Source: JANWJE01 sp044326545 (lineage in GTDB: Bacteria; Chlamydiota; Chlamydiia; Chlamydiales; Parachlamydiaceae). Taken from it: a stretch of DNA of 64,000 nt. The position numbers were made by a program, and so were the translations under genes. Location: positions 54,789 through 118,788 of the forward strand of contig JBIRBM010000005.1 in assembly GCA_044326545.1 (NCBI GenBank). Reading direction: 5' to 3'. Below the pieces are notes generated by a model, which was not told where the DNA came from, made no database searches, and saw only the letters and a list, made by a program, of their open reading frames with translations. The first letter of the stretch is position 1, and every line of letters starts with the position of its first letter. Positions 16,993 to 25,371 of the stretch are shown here, in pieces.

Positions 16993-18147
16993 ATGATTTC
17001 GATTTCTGGACGCATTCCTGTTCAAATTTATCCTTTTTTCTGGATTCTTATTTTGCTGATAGGATGGATCAATAGTTTGACTGTCACCGGAACACTGATT
17101 TGGTCGATTGTCATTCTGGTTTCTGTCTTGATTCATGAATATGGCCATGCCCTTACCGCGTTGTTCTTTGGCCAGGAAGCTGAAATCAATCTGGTGGGGT
17201 TGGGAGGAGTCACAAAACGAGACGGACCGAAACTCTCGCAATGGAAAGAATTTTTGATTGTCTTGAATGGCCCTTTAGCCGGTTTTTTGCTATTTGCGAT
17301 TGCTTATTTTCTGATTGATCATGTTCCGGAGAGGAACAAAATCTTGGTTTACGCTTTAGAGGTGATGATTGAGGTTAATTTTTTTTGGACTCTTTTGAAT
17401 CTTCTTCCTGTATTGCCTCTTGACGGAGGGAATTTGCTGCGCATTTTATTGGAAGGGATGTTTGGTGTGCAAGGGCTGAAGGTGGCATTTGTGATCAGCA
17501 TCGTATTAGCCGCAGTGATTGGGTTCTATTTCTTTGTCATCCAACAAATGTTTATGGGGGCTTTATTTTTGATGCTTGGTTTTGAAAGTTATAGGGCATG
17601 GTCAGATGTTAAAACCATCGTTCCAGAGGACTCAGATCAATATTTGCAAGATGTATTAAATCAGGGGATAGAGGAATTAAAACGAGGAGAGAGAAAGGAG
17701 GCTTTAGTTAAGTTTTCCATCATCCGGGATAAAATATCAAAAGGGGTGTTGTATGTCTCCGCTTCGCAATACGGAGCGCGCATATTAGCTGAGCAAGGGA
17801 AATTTAAGGAGGCTTATCAATGGCTTTATCCCTTAAAAAATCGCCTCTCGCTTGATTATCTCAATCTTCTTCAGCAAATTGCTTACCGCCTTCAAGAGTG
17901 GGAAGAGACAGTGGCGATTGGTGAACAATCTTTTCAGCAGCAGCCAACCCCTGAAACAGCGTTAATGATCGCCATTTCTTATGCCATTATGGGCAAAGCT
18001 GTTCCTGCGGTAGGTTGGCTCCGTTCTGCTTCTCAGCAAGGGGTGCCCGATATTCAAAAAGTTATTTTAAAGCGTGAATTTGATGCCATCCGTGCTTCAG
18101 ATCCGTTTCAAAAATGGGTGAAAAGTTTGGAAAATTTGACTCCTTAG
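16993..18147 (+). CDS. M50 (site-2 type) membrane metalloprotease with helical-repeat tail
   Basis: A 384-residue protein whose first ~215 residues hold about six membrane helices. Zinc-binding HEYGH is at 48-52 in SVLIHEYGHALTALFFG. The second M50 motif LNLLPVLPLDGG has Asp144. It should cut membrane proteins within the bilayer. There is no PDZ domain; instead the C-terminal ~165 residues are soluble and predicted helical (FKEAYQWLYPLKNRLSLDYL, QEWEETVAIGEQSF), resembling TPR repeats. SpoIVFB-like rather than RseP-like is my reading. It follows sucD by 67 bases with AAGG before the ATG. The substrate is unknown. Confidence 0.88.
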   Translation: MISISGRIPVQIYPFFWILILLIGWINSLTVTGTLIWSIVILVSVLIHEYGHALTALFFGQEAEINLVGLGGVTKRDGPKLSQWKEFLIVLNGPLAGFLLFAIAYFLIDHVPERNKILVYALEVMIEVNFFWTLLNLLPVLPLDGGNLLRILLEGMFGVQGLKVAFVISIVLAAVIGFYFFVIQQMFMGALFLMLGFESYRAWSDVKTIVPEDSDQYLQDVLNQGIEELKRGERKEALVKFSIIRDKISKGVLYVSASQYGARILAEQGKFKEAYQWLYPLKNRLSLDYLNLLQQIAYRLQEWEETVAIGEQSFQQQPTPETALMIAISYAIMGKAVPAVGWLRSASQQGVPDIQKVILKREFDAIRASDPFQKWVKSLENLTP

Positions 18148-18233
18148 AACCTCTCTTGATGAAAAGAGATTTTTGATTTTTTAGTTGTTTTGGTGCATCT
18201 TTCCTAAATGCGAAGCGAAAAAGAATTAAGTCG

Positions 18234-20312
18234 ATGTTTATCAATATTTTATGTTATATATGCCTCTTTATCTCTTCGATGATTTTACCCATTTATCTCT
18301 ACGCTGTGCCGGTGATAAAGAGTGTGAGTCCCTATTTTGGACCAGAAAGTGGGGCAACCCTTGTGACCATCACGGGAAATGGATTCATCGGCACCACAAC
18401 AATTGGATTTGGAAATAGCATAGTGACTCCCTTGTCTGTCTCTAATAGTGAGATTCAAGTCTACACCCCACCCCACGTCCCTCAGTCAGTCTCCGTGATT
18501 GTAAATACACCGGAATCTAGCTCCGACAGCTCACCTGATTCATATTTTGTATATCAGGGGAATTTAAAGCTTGCAGGGGCGCATGACTCTGATTATTTAT
18601 ATTTGTTTGATCTCTCTTCTGTTCCTTCAATTCAATCGACATTGAATGTTAGCCTCGGTTTGATTGGTCTTTCATTTACACCGGATGGATCTCAACTCTA
18701 TTGCTTACCTGGAGGCAATGATCATGAAGTTGTTGTTGTCGACGTTGCGTCGTCTTCGATCTTGACACGGATCTCTTTAGGTGGGCAAGATACTTCAGCC
18801 GGAGTTGTTTTTCAGCCAAATGGTTCAACTGCCTATATTTCGAATGAGAACAATAACCAGATACATGTCGTTAACACCTCTGATTTTTCTTCCCAAATTG
18901 TCCCTGTTGGAACTCATCCTTTTCAATTAGCCATCACCCCAAGTGGTGATAAGGTTTTTGTCTCGAATAATGGCGATCCTAGTGTTTCAGTTATTGACAC
19001 AGCGACTTTGAGTGTTACGACAATAACTTTGCCTCCAGGATCAATTCAAGGAGTTCATTCTCTTGCAGTGAGTCCGGACGGATCTTCTGTTTATGCCGTA
19101 GGGGTTGATTCCAATCCCAGCTCAGCATACCTTTATCAAATAGATGTCTCAACGTTCGCGGCAACTTTAATCCAACAACTCCCTCAAAATGGCGATTATA
19201 CCTCTGGCTCTTTAGCTCTTTCTTCGAATGGAGAATATGTGTTTATCTCAAATTTAGACACATCTGAAGTAACAGCTTTTACAACCTCTCCAACACCCGC
19301 TTTTTATCGTAATATTGCCTTGACCCCGACTCCCTCCAGTCCTTCTGCCTTAATTGTAGCACCCGATAATTTAGGGCTTTATGTGCCGCATTCTCATGCC
19401 AATGGTGGAAATGGAGTTATTTCGTATGTCGATCTCTCTGAGTCACAAGAAACAAGTGTTGTCACAATTAGGAATTTAGCAGACTTGAACTCTATTTGTA
19501 CGGCACCAGATGGCCTCACACTCTATTTAGGTTCCGGCTCCGGCGGGACCGGAACAGGAATTATTGAACTTTATAATTCTGATCCGGCAAGTGTCTATTC
19601 TATCCTTCCAACAGTTCCCACGAAAGCCATGGATCTGAATAACATCGCGCCAGATCAAGCTCCTCTTGCGAAGTATACCGTAAAGAGGGTCCAAAACAGC
19701 GAGGCGGGGATCTACTTATTCGATGGATCGCAATCTTTGTCTCCAATCGGTGAAATTGTGAATTATGAATGGAATTTTGGAGATGGTACTGCTCCTCAAA
19801 CGACAACTTCGCCGCAGATTGTCCACCAATTTACTCAGCCAGGCCGCTATTCAGTCAGCCTTAGGGTGACAAATGGTGCCGGAACCTCTACTCAAAAGAA
19901 GTATAACAATGCTTCATTTAAAAATAATTACAACTTATATAATCCCGGATTACTCAATAACGGAGGCCCGACAGCTCTGTTGCAAAAAAATATTGTTGTT
20001 GCTTTACCTATTGTAGAAGCTGTTGACCCTCATACAGGGTGTGAAAAAGGGGGGAAAAAAGTTTCAATTATAGGTTCAAATTTTATCGGGGCAACAGCCG
20101 TCTATTTTGGTCGGCATCTTTCAACGTCTTTTGAAGTCGTTTCCGATTCCATGATCATTGCGTCTGTCCCTAAAGGAAAAGGTAAGGTAAAAGTTAAGGT
20201 TCATTCAGGATTTGGCGTATCGGCCTCGTCGGTCGTCTACACCTATCAATCTTGTGGATATTGTCCGCAGCCTTATAAACTTCGCAAGCGATGTAAAAAC
20301 CGCAGTAAGTAG
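18234..20312 (+). CDS. Secreted TIG / YVTN beta-propeller / PKD / TIG protein
   Basis: A 692-residue exported protein. Signal peptide to about residue 25. The first IPT/TIG domain runs about 26-105 (IKSVSPYFGPESGATLVTIT, GNGFIGTTTIGFG). A YVTN-type beta-propeller of repeated LAITPSGDKVFVSNNGDPSV-like blades occupies about 115-460. A PKD domain is at about 485-560 (YEWNFGDGTAPQ, GRYSVSLRVTNGAG), and a second TIG domain at about 590-675 (GGKKVSIIGSNFIGATAVYF). The tail is Cys and basic rich. This architecture points to a cell-surface or periplasmic binding protein, perhaps an adhesin; the ligand is unknown. There is no autotransporter or LPXTG-type anchor. It starts 87 bases after the M50 gene, possibly in the same transcript. 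Confidence 0.85.
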   Translation: MFINILCYICLFISSMILPIYLYAVPVIKSVSPYFGPESGATLVTITGNGFIGTTTIGFGNSIVTPLSVSNSEIQVYTPPHVPQSVSVIVNTPESSSDSSPDSYFVYQGNLKLAGAHDSDYLYLFDLSSVPSIQSTLNVSLGLIGLSFTPDGSQLYCLPGGNDHEVVVVDVASSSILTRISLGGQDTSAGVVFQPNGSTAYISNENNNQIHVVNTSDFSSQIVPVGTHPFQLAITPSGDKVFVSNNGDPSVSVIDTATLSVTTITLPPGSIQGVHSLAVSPDGSSVYAVGVDSNPSSAYLYQIDVSTFAATLIQQLPQNGDYTSGSLALSSNGEYVFISNLDTSEVTAFTTSPTPAFYRNIALTPTPSSPSALIVAPDNLGLYVPHSHANGGNGVISYVDLSESQETSVVTIRNLADLNSICTAPDGLTLYLGSGSGGTGTGIIELYNSDPASVYSILPTVPTKAMDLNNIAPDQAPLAKYTVKRVQNSEAGIYLFDGSQSLSPIGEIVNYEWNFGDGTAPQTTTSPQIVHQFTQPGRYSVSLRVTNGAGTSTQKKYNNASFKNNYNLYNPGLLNNGGPTALLQKNIVVALPIVEAVDPHTGCEKGGKKVSIIGSNFIGATAVYFGRHLSTSFEVVSDSMIIASVPKGKGKVKVKVHSGFGVSASSVVYTYQSCGYCPQPYKLRKRCKNRSK

Positions 20313-20348
20313 CAATTGTTGTGGTGAAATGAAACGTGTATTAAAAGA

Positions 20349-20426
20349 CTCACCTTACGCACCAAGATTGCGATTTGGGTTGAAGCCAAAGCTCTCTTGG
20401 TGCGTAAGAACCTGTTCAAAATCTTT
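20349..20426 (+). repeat. Family A copy 5 joined to family B
   Basis: CTCACCTTACGCACCAAGA (from 20349) and CTCTCTTGGTGCGTAAG (to 20409) form the arms around GCGATTTGGGTTGAAGCC, a near-complete family A unit. It continues straight into AACCTGTTCAAAATCTTTC (family B). The end overlaps the last codons of the convergent 20416-21006 gene. Confidence 0.8.
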
Positions 20427-21006
20427 CTGAAAACTCAATGGAGTCTAAAAAACGGGCATAAACATCGTGATCAAATTCGGTGTCCGACGCTATGTAAAAA
20501 GCTGTATATAGGGTTTTATCAGTCATTTGAGCGATGCCCTCCAATCTTTTCAAGGTGTGCTGATCGAAGAAGGTAAATTGAAAGGAACCGGTATCTTTTT
20601 CTTCTTGGGATTGAGTGAATTGAAAATCATAGGTTTGATGATTTTTGAATATCGAGGGATTAAAAAAGAAATAAGGAGCTAAAATGGTTTCAAAAAAGAC
20701 TCTGAGAGACTCTTTTTGTAATCCCGATTGGTGAAAGGTCGCAGAGGTAAAACAGCTCAAAGCGAAAAGTCCATTTGATGTTGGGGTAGAATAAAGACGT
20801 AACTGCCCTTTGGGAGGAGTGTTTTGAAATGGGGTGTCGATATTCATCTCAATAGGGTGGTGCGGAAGCTTCGCTCGCAGGCCGCTTTCCCGATCTACGA
20901 AGCTGACCCACTCAAATGAAAGAGGGGAGTGTGAATGATTGGCCATAAGACCTTTATTGAAAAAAAATGATAGCCCTAATATAAGAATTCCTGAATACGT
21001 TTTCAT
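20416..21006 (-). CDS. Hypothetical secreted protein
   Basis: A 196-residue protein with a probable signal peptide (MKTYSGILILGLSFFFNKGLMA). The mature part opens with FEWVSFVDRESGLRAKLP and contains alternating beta-strand-like segments, ending FDHDVYARFLDSIEFSERF. This layout, ending with a residue-level DSIEF segment, resembles small periplasmic proteins measuring surface or lipid features, but I cannot assign a family. AGAGGG precedes the ATG. Its final codons are made of family B repeat sequence, so the original C-terminus may have been replaced by a repeat insertion. Confidence 0.65.
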   Translation of the reverse strand: MKTYSGILILGLSFFFNKGLMANHSHSPLSFEWVSFVDRESGLRAKLPHHPIEMNIDTPFQNTPPKGQLRLYSTPTSNGLFALSCFTSATFHQSGLQKESLRVFFETILAPYFFFNPSIFKNHQTYDFQFTQSQEEKDTGSFQFTFFDQHTLKRLEGIAQMTDKTLYTAFYIASDTEFDHDVYARFLDSIEFSERF

Positions 21007-21041
21007 CCTACCCTCTATTTGATTAAAAGATCACTCGAATT

Positions 21042-21110
21042 TTTGAGTGCGATTTGGGCTGAGCCCAAATCGCACTGCCGGTGCTTAAGGTCTGTTTGTA
21101 AGGTGAGTTC
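21042..21110. repeat. Family A copy 6 with perfect central palindrome
   Basis: GTGCGATTTGGGCT (21047-21060) and AGCCCAAATCGCAC (21062-21075) are perfect inverted copies around a single G. To the right follow GGTGCTTAAGG and TGTAAGGTGAGTTC, the family A right end. It lies in the 436-base gap between the 20416-21006 gene and the patatin gene. Confidence 0.8.
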
Positions 21111-21248
21111 CTTAACAAACTCTTTACAAACGAGTTTAATTTGAATGATTTTGAAAGTAAACTAAAATCATTTTTTTATTTGTTAAACTATTTTTTTAAT
21201 TTTAATTATTCGAATTGGAAAACGAATGTTTTAACCGTCAGAGATTTG

Positions 21249-21289
21249 GCTTCAGCCCAAATCGCTCTCTTGGTGGGTAAAGTGAGGAT
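21249..21289 (+). repeat. Family A half-copy 7
   Basis: GGCTTCAGCCCAAATCGC followed by TCTCTTGGTGGGTAAAGTGA is the right half of family A without its left arm. An open frame at 21141-21371 runs across it and is not credible as a gene. Confidence 0.65.
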
Positions 21290-21442
21290 AAAGAGAGTTG
21301 TAAAAGAGCCATCGTATGGCCAACAATTCCCCCTTTATAGGCGAAGAATTTCTAAAAATTCACTGATTTAAACAAGTTCTATTGCGCTTTTCAAATCGAT
21401 TGTTTATTGTTTTGCTTCTACGAAAAAATGCTGATTTGCAAA

Positions 21443-22387
21443 ATGAACCCACCCATTTTCCCAAGCAAAACCAATCATCTAAGATGTCTATTATTTTGTG
21501 CGCTGTTGGTCTTTCTATCTGGCTGTGAGACAAAATTTGATTTACCGGACAATCCACCTCCCATTCCTGAATGCTTGCCTCCTCATCAAATACGTCTGGC
21601 TTTGGTTCTTGGGGGAGGGGGAGCTAAAGGAATGTCTCATGTTGGTGTTTTGGCTGAATTTGAAAATGCTGGGATTCCAATTGATTATATTGTAGGGTGC
21701 AGTGCAGGGAGCATTGTTGGCGTTTTATATGCAGATTGCCCTAATGCTCAATATATTAAACAACTTTTAAGACCTCTTAGAACATGGGACATTTTAGATA
21801 TTAATATTTGGTATGGCCGCTATGGATTAGTGAGAGGGGGGGCTCTTAGGCGTTTTTTAAAATCCCATCTATGGTCTCGCTCCTTCGAAGAGCTTCAAAT
21901 CCCTTGTTGTGTTGTGGCAACAGATGTGATTGCCGGCGAAATGGTCTGCCTTAATTCGGGGCCCATTATTCCTGCTGTCCACGCCTCTTCAGCAGTTCCC
22001 TTTGTTTTTTCACCCGTTTATCTTCATCAACGTTGGTTGGTAGATGGAGGGGTTTCTGATCCCGTTCCTGTCAGGTGTGCAAAAAAGGCTGGTGCTGCGG
22101 TGATCGTTGCCGTAGACCTGAGTGGATTATTACCTAAGACATGCCCAACAAATTTATTTGGAGTTGCCACACGATCAGCAGAAATTAAATTTCTTCTGCA
22201 AAGCGAAAGCTGCCTTCATGGAGCCGATGTGATCATTAAGCCGGAATTAGGGGATATGGGTCTTTTTGATGATCGCAATCCGCAAAATGTATATGAAGCT
22301 GGAAGTAAAGCTGCTAAGGAGGCGATTCCTCAAATTATAGAAATTTTGTCACAAAAAGGGATTACTTTCTGCAAAACTTTAGAATAA
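21443..22387 (+). CDS. Patatin-like phospholipase, lipoprotein
   Basis: A 314-residue protein with a lipoprotein signal: hydrophobic LLFCALLVF then LSGC, giving a lipidated Cys28. The patatin domain follows with oxyanion loop LGGGGAKG (56-63), nucleophile motif GCSAGS (Ser87) and the dyad Asp in LVDGGVSDPVP near residue 202. It resembles the RssA/YchK group of bacterial patatins. It should hydrolyse acyl chains of phospholipids or lysolipids from a membrane-anchored position. Two further ATGs lie upstream (21407, 21428); 21443 gives the best signal peptide but there is no clear ribosome site. A role in host membrane attack or lipid scavenging is plausible but unproven. Confidence 0.85.
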   Translation: MNPPIFPSKTNHLRCLLFCALLVFLSGCETKFDLPDNPPPIPECLPPHQIRLALVLGGGGAKGMSHVGVLAEFENAGIPIDYIVGCSAGSIVGVLYADCPNAQYIKQLLRPLRTWDILDINIWYGRYGLVRGGALRRFLKSHLWSRSFEELQIPCCVVATDVIAGEMVCLNSGPIIPAVHASSAVPFVFSPVYLHQRWLVDGGVSDPVPVRCAKKAGAAVIVAVDLSGLLPKTCPTNLFGVATRSAEIKFLLQSESCLHGADVIIKPELGDMGLFDDRNPQNVYEAGSKAAKEAIPQIIEILSQKGITFCKTLE

Positions 22388-22487
22388 AATTTGTTTATTA
22401 ATAATTAATTTTTATTTAAAATTGCTTTTTATGATTTAAAAAATCAATTTCTTTATTCATTTTTTTGTTTGAAGTTTTGGAGATCAG

Positions 22488-23309
22488 ATGGAGTGTTCAG
22501 ATAGACAATTTATTCAACCCAATCGTTTCATTTTTCGTGATCTTCCATCCCCATCCTCTCCTGTTCCTATTGCTGAGTTAGTGGATGATGTTCAATCCGA
22601 TAAATGCGTTAAGGTTGATCGTTGTTCCTCTGTGATTCAATTAAATGACTTAGGACCTCTCTTCATGTTTGTTTCTCCTTTGAGCGTGCGTGAAAGTGCT
22701 CGAGGATCGACCATTGCAAACAGGTTTATATTAGACAATATGGACTTGTTTGCAATGGTCGATCCTCGAGACTTTGAAGCAGCCCAAAGGGCCAACAAAC
22801 ATGAACAGGGGGGCTTAAGTCAAGAGAGTGTTGATCGTTCGGGGCATATTCACCACTATGATCACCATTGTGATGCTCATGATAAATCCAAAAAAGGGCG
22901 GTCTGAAGGAAACTCTTTAGCAAAAAATATTGTGCGGGTGATTCGTCTTGTGGTTCATGCTGTTTCCTCTTTTCTTTTTGCAGATAAAAGCTCTAAAACT
23001 AAGGAAGTAGAAGAGAGAAACGTAAAAGAAGGGGACAAGGAGCCCTCCTCAACAAGAGATCGCATAACCCTTGTAGAGAGAATCACCTTCTTTGTCATTG
23101 GGTTTTTGTCAGGTATCGTATCTTCCACATGCTTCTTAGCCGCCTCGGAATCCGTTATAGTTCATGCTGGGAAAATAACGGCAGTTTTGATCGTTGTGAA
23201 TCAGTCAAAAGCGATTTTAAATGAATTGCAAAGGGTGATGAATATTGGACTCGCTATTCGAGACTTTTTAAAAGAGTTTTGGATGGAGTTGCATCATACA
23301 GGTTCTTAA
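22488..23309 (+). CDS. Hypothetical protein with C-terminal membrane hairpin
   Basis: A 273-residue protein I do not recognise. The first ~180 residues are soluble, with a His/Asp-rich stretch (HIHHYDHHCDAHDKSKKG) near 120-140. Two hydrophobic segments at about 200-222 and 225-245 form a bilobed pair, followed by a short helical tail. Paired hydrophobic segments of this kind are typical of chlamydial inclusion membrane (Inc) proteins, but the spacing here is only suggestive. A 24-base perfect inverted repeat lies within codons 71-95. The ATG follows TTTTGGAGATCAG, an acceptable ribosome site. It could be a host-membrane-inserted effector. Confidence 0.65.
   Translation: MECSDRQFIQPNRFIFRDLPSPSSPVPIAELVDDVQSDKCVKVDRCSSVIQLNDLGPLFMFVSPLSVRESARGSTIANRFILDNMDLFAMVDPRDFEAAQRANKHEQGGLSQESVDRSGHIHHYDHHCDAHDKSKKGRSEGNSLAKNIVRVIRLVVHAVSSFLFADKSSKTKEVEERNVKEGDKEPSSTRDRITLVERITFFVIGFLSGIVSSTCFLAASESVIVHAGKITAVLIVVNQSKAILNELQRVMNIGLAIRDFLKEFWMELHHTGS
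22699..22770. repeat. 24-bp perfect inverted repeat inside a coding region
   Basis: The arm at 22699-22722 (ends CTCGAGGATCGACC and TTGCAAACA) is matched exactly in inverted form at 22747-22770 (TGTTTGCAATGGTCG to CCTCGAG), with a 24-base loop. It lies wholly within the open reading frame and encodes STIANR on one side and FAMVDPR on the other. Confidence 0.9.
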
Positions 23310-23351
23310 AAAGGTTCTAAAACAAGACATTGAATGTTTGAAAAAAGTCAA

Positions 23352-24224
23352 ATGAATCGCTTGAAATGGATTGTCCTTTATTTTTTTTTCTTAGTGAATA
23401 CCGGCTACGGTGCAGACTATCCATATACTCTTTCTATTTGCGCTATTTTTCAAAATGAAGCCCCCTACCTCAAAGAATGGCTTGAATTCCACCAAGCTCT
23501 AGGAGTTGAGCATTTTTATCTTTATAATCATCGCAGCCGCGATCATTATCGAGAAATCTTAAAGCCCTATATCGCCTCTGGAATTGTGGAGTTGATTGAC
23601 AAACCCAAAGTCGCGAATCGAATCAAACTCTTTAATCGTTTACAGTGTAAGTGCTACAATGAGTGCTTAGCGCGCTCCCGGTCTATCAGTAAATGGGTTG
23701 CTTTTATAGACATTGATGAATATCTCTTTCCGGTCAAAGAGCAATCGTTGCAAAATGTGCTAAAGGATTATGAAAAATATGGGGGGGTCTACGCAAATTG
23801 GAGAATATTTGGAACGTCGTGTCTCAAAAAAATTCCCAAACATCAGGTGTTGATTGAGGCATTGACATCGTGTACTCCTCATACGTTTTCGGCTAACCAC
23901 TACATCAAAAGCATTGTCAGGCCCGAATATGCTCTGCATTTTCCAAATCCGCATCACCCGGTCTATCGAACCGGATATTTTCAAGTCAATACCGATAATA
24001 TCCCTTTTGATGGACCGTTTCAAAGTTCATTCATCCAATCAAATCGATTGCGCATTAATCACTACTGGACAAGGGATGAAGATTTTTTCTATCGCATTAA
24101 GATTCCTAGGCAGAAGAGGTGGGGAGAAAAACCAAATCCACAGCACATCCTTTTAAAGGTGAATCAAGAAAAAGATGACGCAATTTTACGATTTGTTCCT
24201 GGATTAAAGGAAAGGTTAAGATAG
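23352..24224 (+). CDS. Exported GT92 (DUF23)-like glycosyltransferase
   Basis: About 290 residues. A signal peptide (MNRLKWIVLYFFFLVNTGYG) is followed by TLSICAIFQNEAPYLKEWLE, FHQALGVEHFYLYNHRS and WVAFIDIDEYLFPV, with a DxD-type metal motif. This order is characteristic of glycosyltransferase family 92, a GT-A fold family common in eukaryotes and found in scattered bacteria. I chose the second ATG because it starts the signal peptide; 23334 is possible. Being exported, it either works in the periplasm or acts outside the bacterium. Sugar and acceptor are unknown. Confidence 0.82.
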   Translation: MNRLKWIVLYFFFLVNTGYGADYPYTLSICAIFQNEAPYLKEWLEFHQALGVEHFYLYNHRSRDHYREILKPYIASGIVELIDKPKVANRIKLFNRLQCKCYNECLARSRSISKWVAFIDIDEYLFPVKEQSLQNVLKDYEKYGGVYANWRIFGTSCLKKIPKHQVLIEALTSCTPHTFSANHYIKSIVRPEYALHFPNPHHPVYRTGYFQVNTDNIPFDGPFQSSFIQSNRLRINHYWTRDEDFFYRIKIPRQKRWGEKPNPQHILLKVNQEKDDAILRFVPGLKERLR

Positions 24225-24249
24225 TCGATTCAGCCTTTCAAACCAAACA

Positions 24250-25212
24250 TTATATCTGCTCTCCCACAGGCTCTGGAGTTGTTGAGATGGATCTGTTGAA
24301 TCGGGTCATGCTTAATTTCACCCCGCCTAATATTGTCAAAATACCGGTCAGTTCAATCCATGAGGGGAAGCGTTGCTCGACAAGATAAACAAAGATTAAA
24401 CCAAAAATTGTTTCAAAAATCGTTAATTGACCTGCTAAAGAAATCGGCAGCGCCTGACTTCCACAATTCCATAGATAGGAGCCTAACCACGAGCAAACAA
24501 GGCCAAGAATAAGTCCACCTAGAATGAAGGAGGAAATATTAGAATCCCATTCAGGGTATTTGAACCGATCATGCATCGGAATAATCAACATCAGGGTTGC
24601 ACAGATTAAGATGACCCAAGCAAATGTTCCCACTCCTATCATCGTTGACCAATCGCTTGGAGAGACGTGAGGATTTTTTTTAAGAAATTCCGCGTTAGCG
24701 ATGACATACCAGTTCCAAATAATCAAAGAGAAAAGGCCACACAGTAAACCAAATCCATATTTCCAAGAAGTCTCTGTTTCGGGTGAACTGAAGGCAGAAA
24801 AATTGACGCAAATTAAGCCACAGGCAATTAAAACACTTGGGAGAATTAATACTCTATTAGAGCACACTTTGTGATGCCAGTTACCATAGAATGTCAAGGT
24901 AATCGGACTGATTCCAACAAGCAAAACGATGACCGAAGCGCCTGAATAAAATAGGCCTGTGACTAATGAAAAGTAATAAATGACGTTGACAACAAGAGCA
25001 TACAAAAACGCTTTTTTCCAGATACTTAAAGGAAATGTCCCCCACTTATGCAATCCTTTGAATAAGATGAAAAAGCAAGAGGCGATTCCAAAGAAAAAAT
25101 AACGGCCTAAAGCGATTTCTAATGAGTTATAACCGGTCATTAAACCGGGGATCACGAAGATAAAGCCCCAGAAAAAACAAGCGCTAAGGACGAGTAAAAT
25201 GCCTTTTAGCAT
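24250..25212 (-). CDS. DMT/EamA family transporter
   Basis: A 320-residue protein with about ten membrane helices in two EamA halves. It begins MLKGILLVLSACFFWGFIFV; the second half ends FETIFGLIFVYLVEQRFPSW then ELTGILTILGGVKLS. The FETIFGxxF and E-R-x-P signatures are those of drug/metabolite transporters, which export amino acids or metabolites or import nucleotides and S-adenosylmethionine in intracellular bacteria. The substrate cannot be told. The gene is convergent with the GT92-like gene, only 25 bases away. Confidence 0.85.
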   Translation of the reverse strand: MLKGILLVLSACFFWGFIFVIPGLMTGYNSLEIALGRYFFFGIASCFFILFKGLHKWGTFPLSIWKKAFLYALVVNVIYYFSLVTGLFYSGASVIVLLVGISPITLTFYGNWHHKVCSNRVLILPSVLIACGLICVNFSAFSSPETETSWKYGFGLLCGLFSLIIWNWYVIANAEFLKKNPHVSPSDWSTMIGVGTFAWVILICATLMLIIPMHDRFKYPEWDSNISSFILGGLILGLVCSWLGSYLWNCGSQALPISLAGQLTIFETIFGLIFVYLVEQRFPSWIELTGILTILGGVKLSMTRFNRSISTTPEPVGEQI

Positions 25213-25340
25213 AAAAAAATAGATCCCTGCGGATTTGATTAAAGGAACGCATTTATGACAAAAAGTTTAAGGAAAAATGACAATTCCTTCAAGCAAATAG
25301 AAGCATTCCTTGGGCCGGTATGTTGTTGCATCTGGCGCGT

Positions 25341-25367
25341 TAGAACCTGTTCAGACTCTTTGATCAC
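25341..25367 (+). repeat. Family B end, copy between smc and the EamA gene
   Basis: TAGAACCTGTTCAGACTCTT followed by TGATCACG abuts the 3' end of smc. Only one end of the element is recognisable. Confidence 0.65.
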
Positions 25368-25371
25368 GTTT

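Noticed and set aside
21141..21371. 76-codon plus-strand frame
   Set aside because: Its second half is a family A half-repeat and it lacks a ribosome site.
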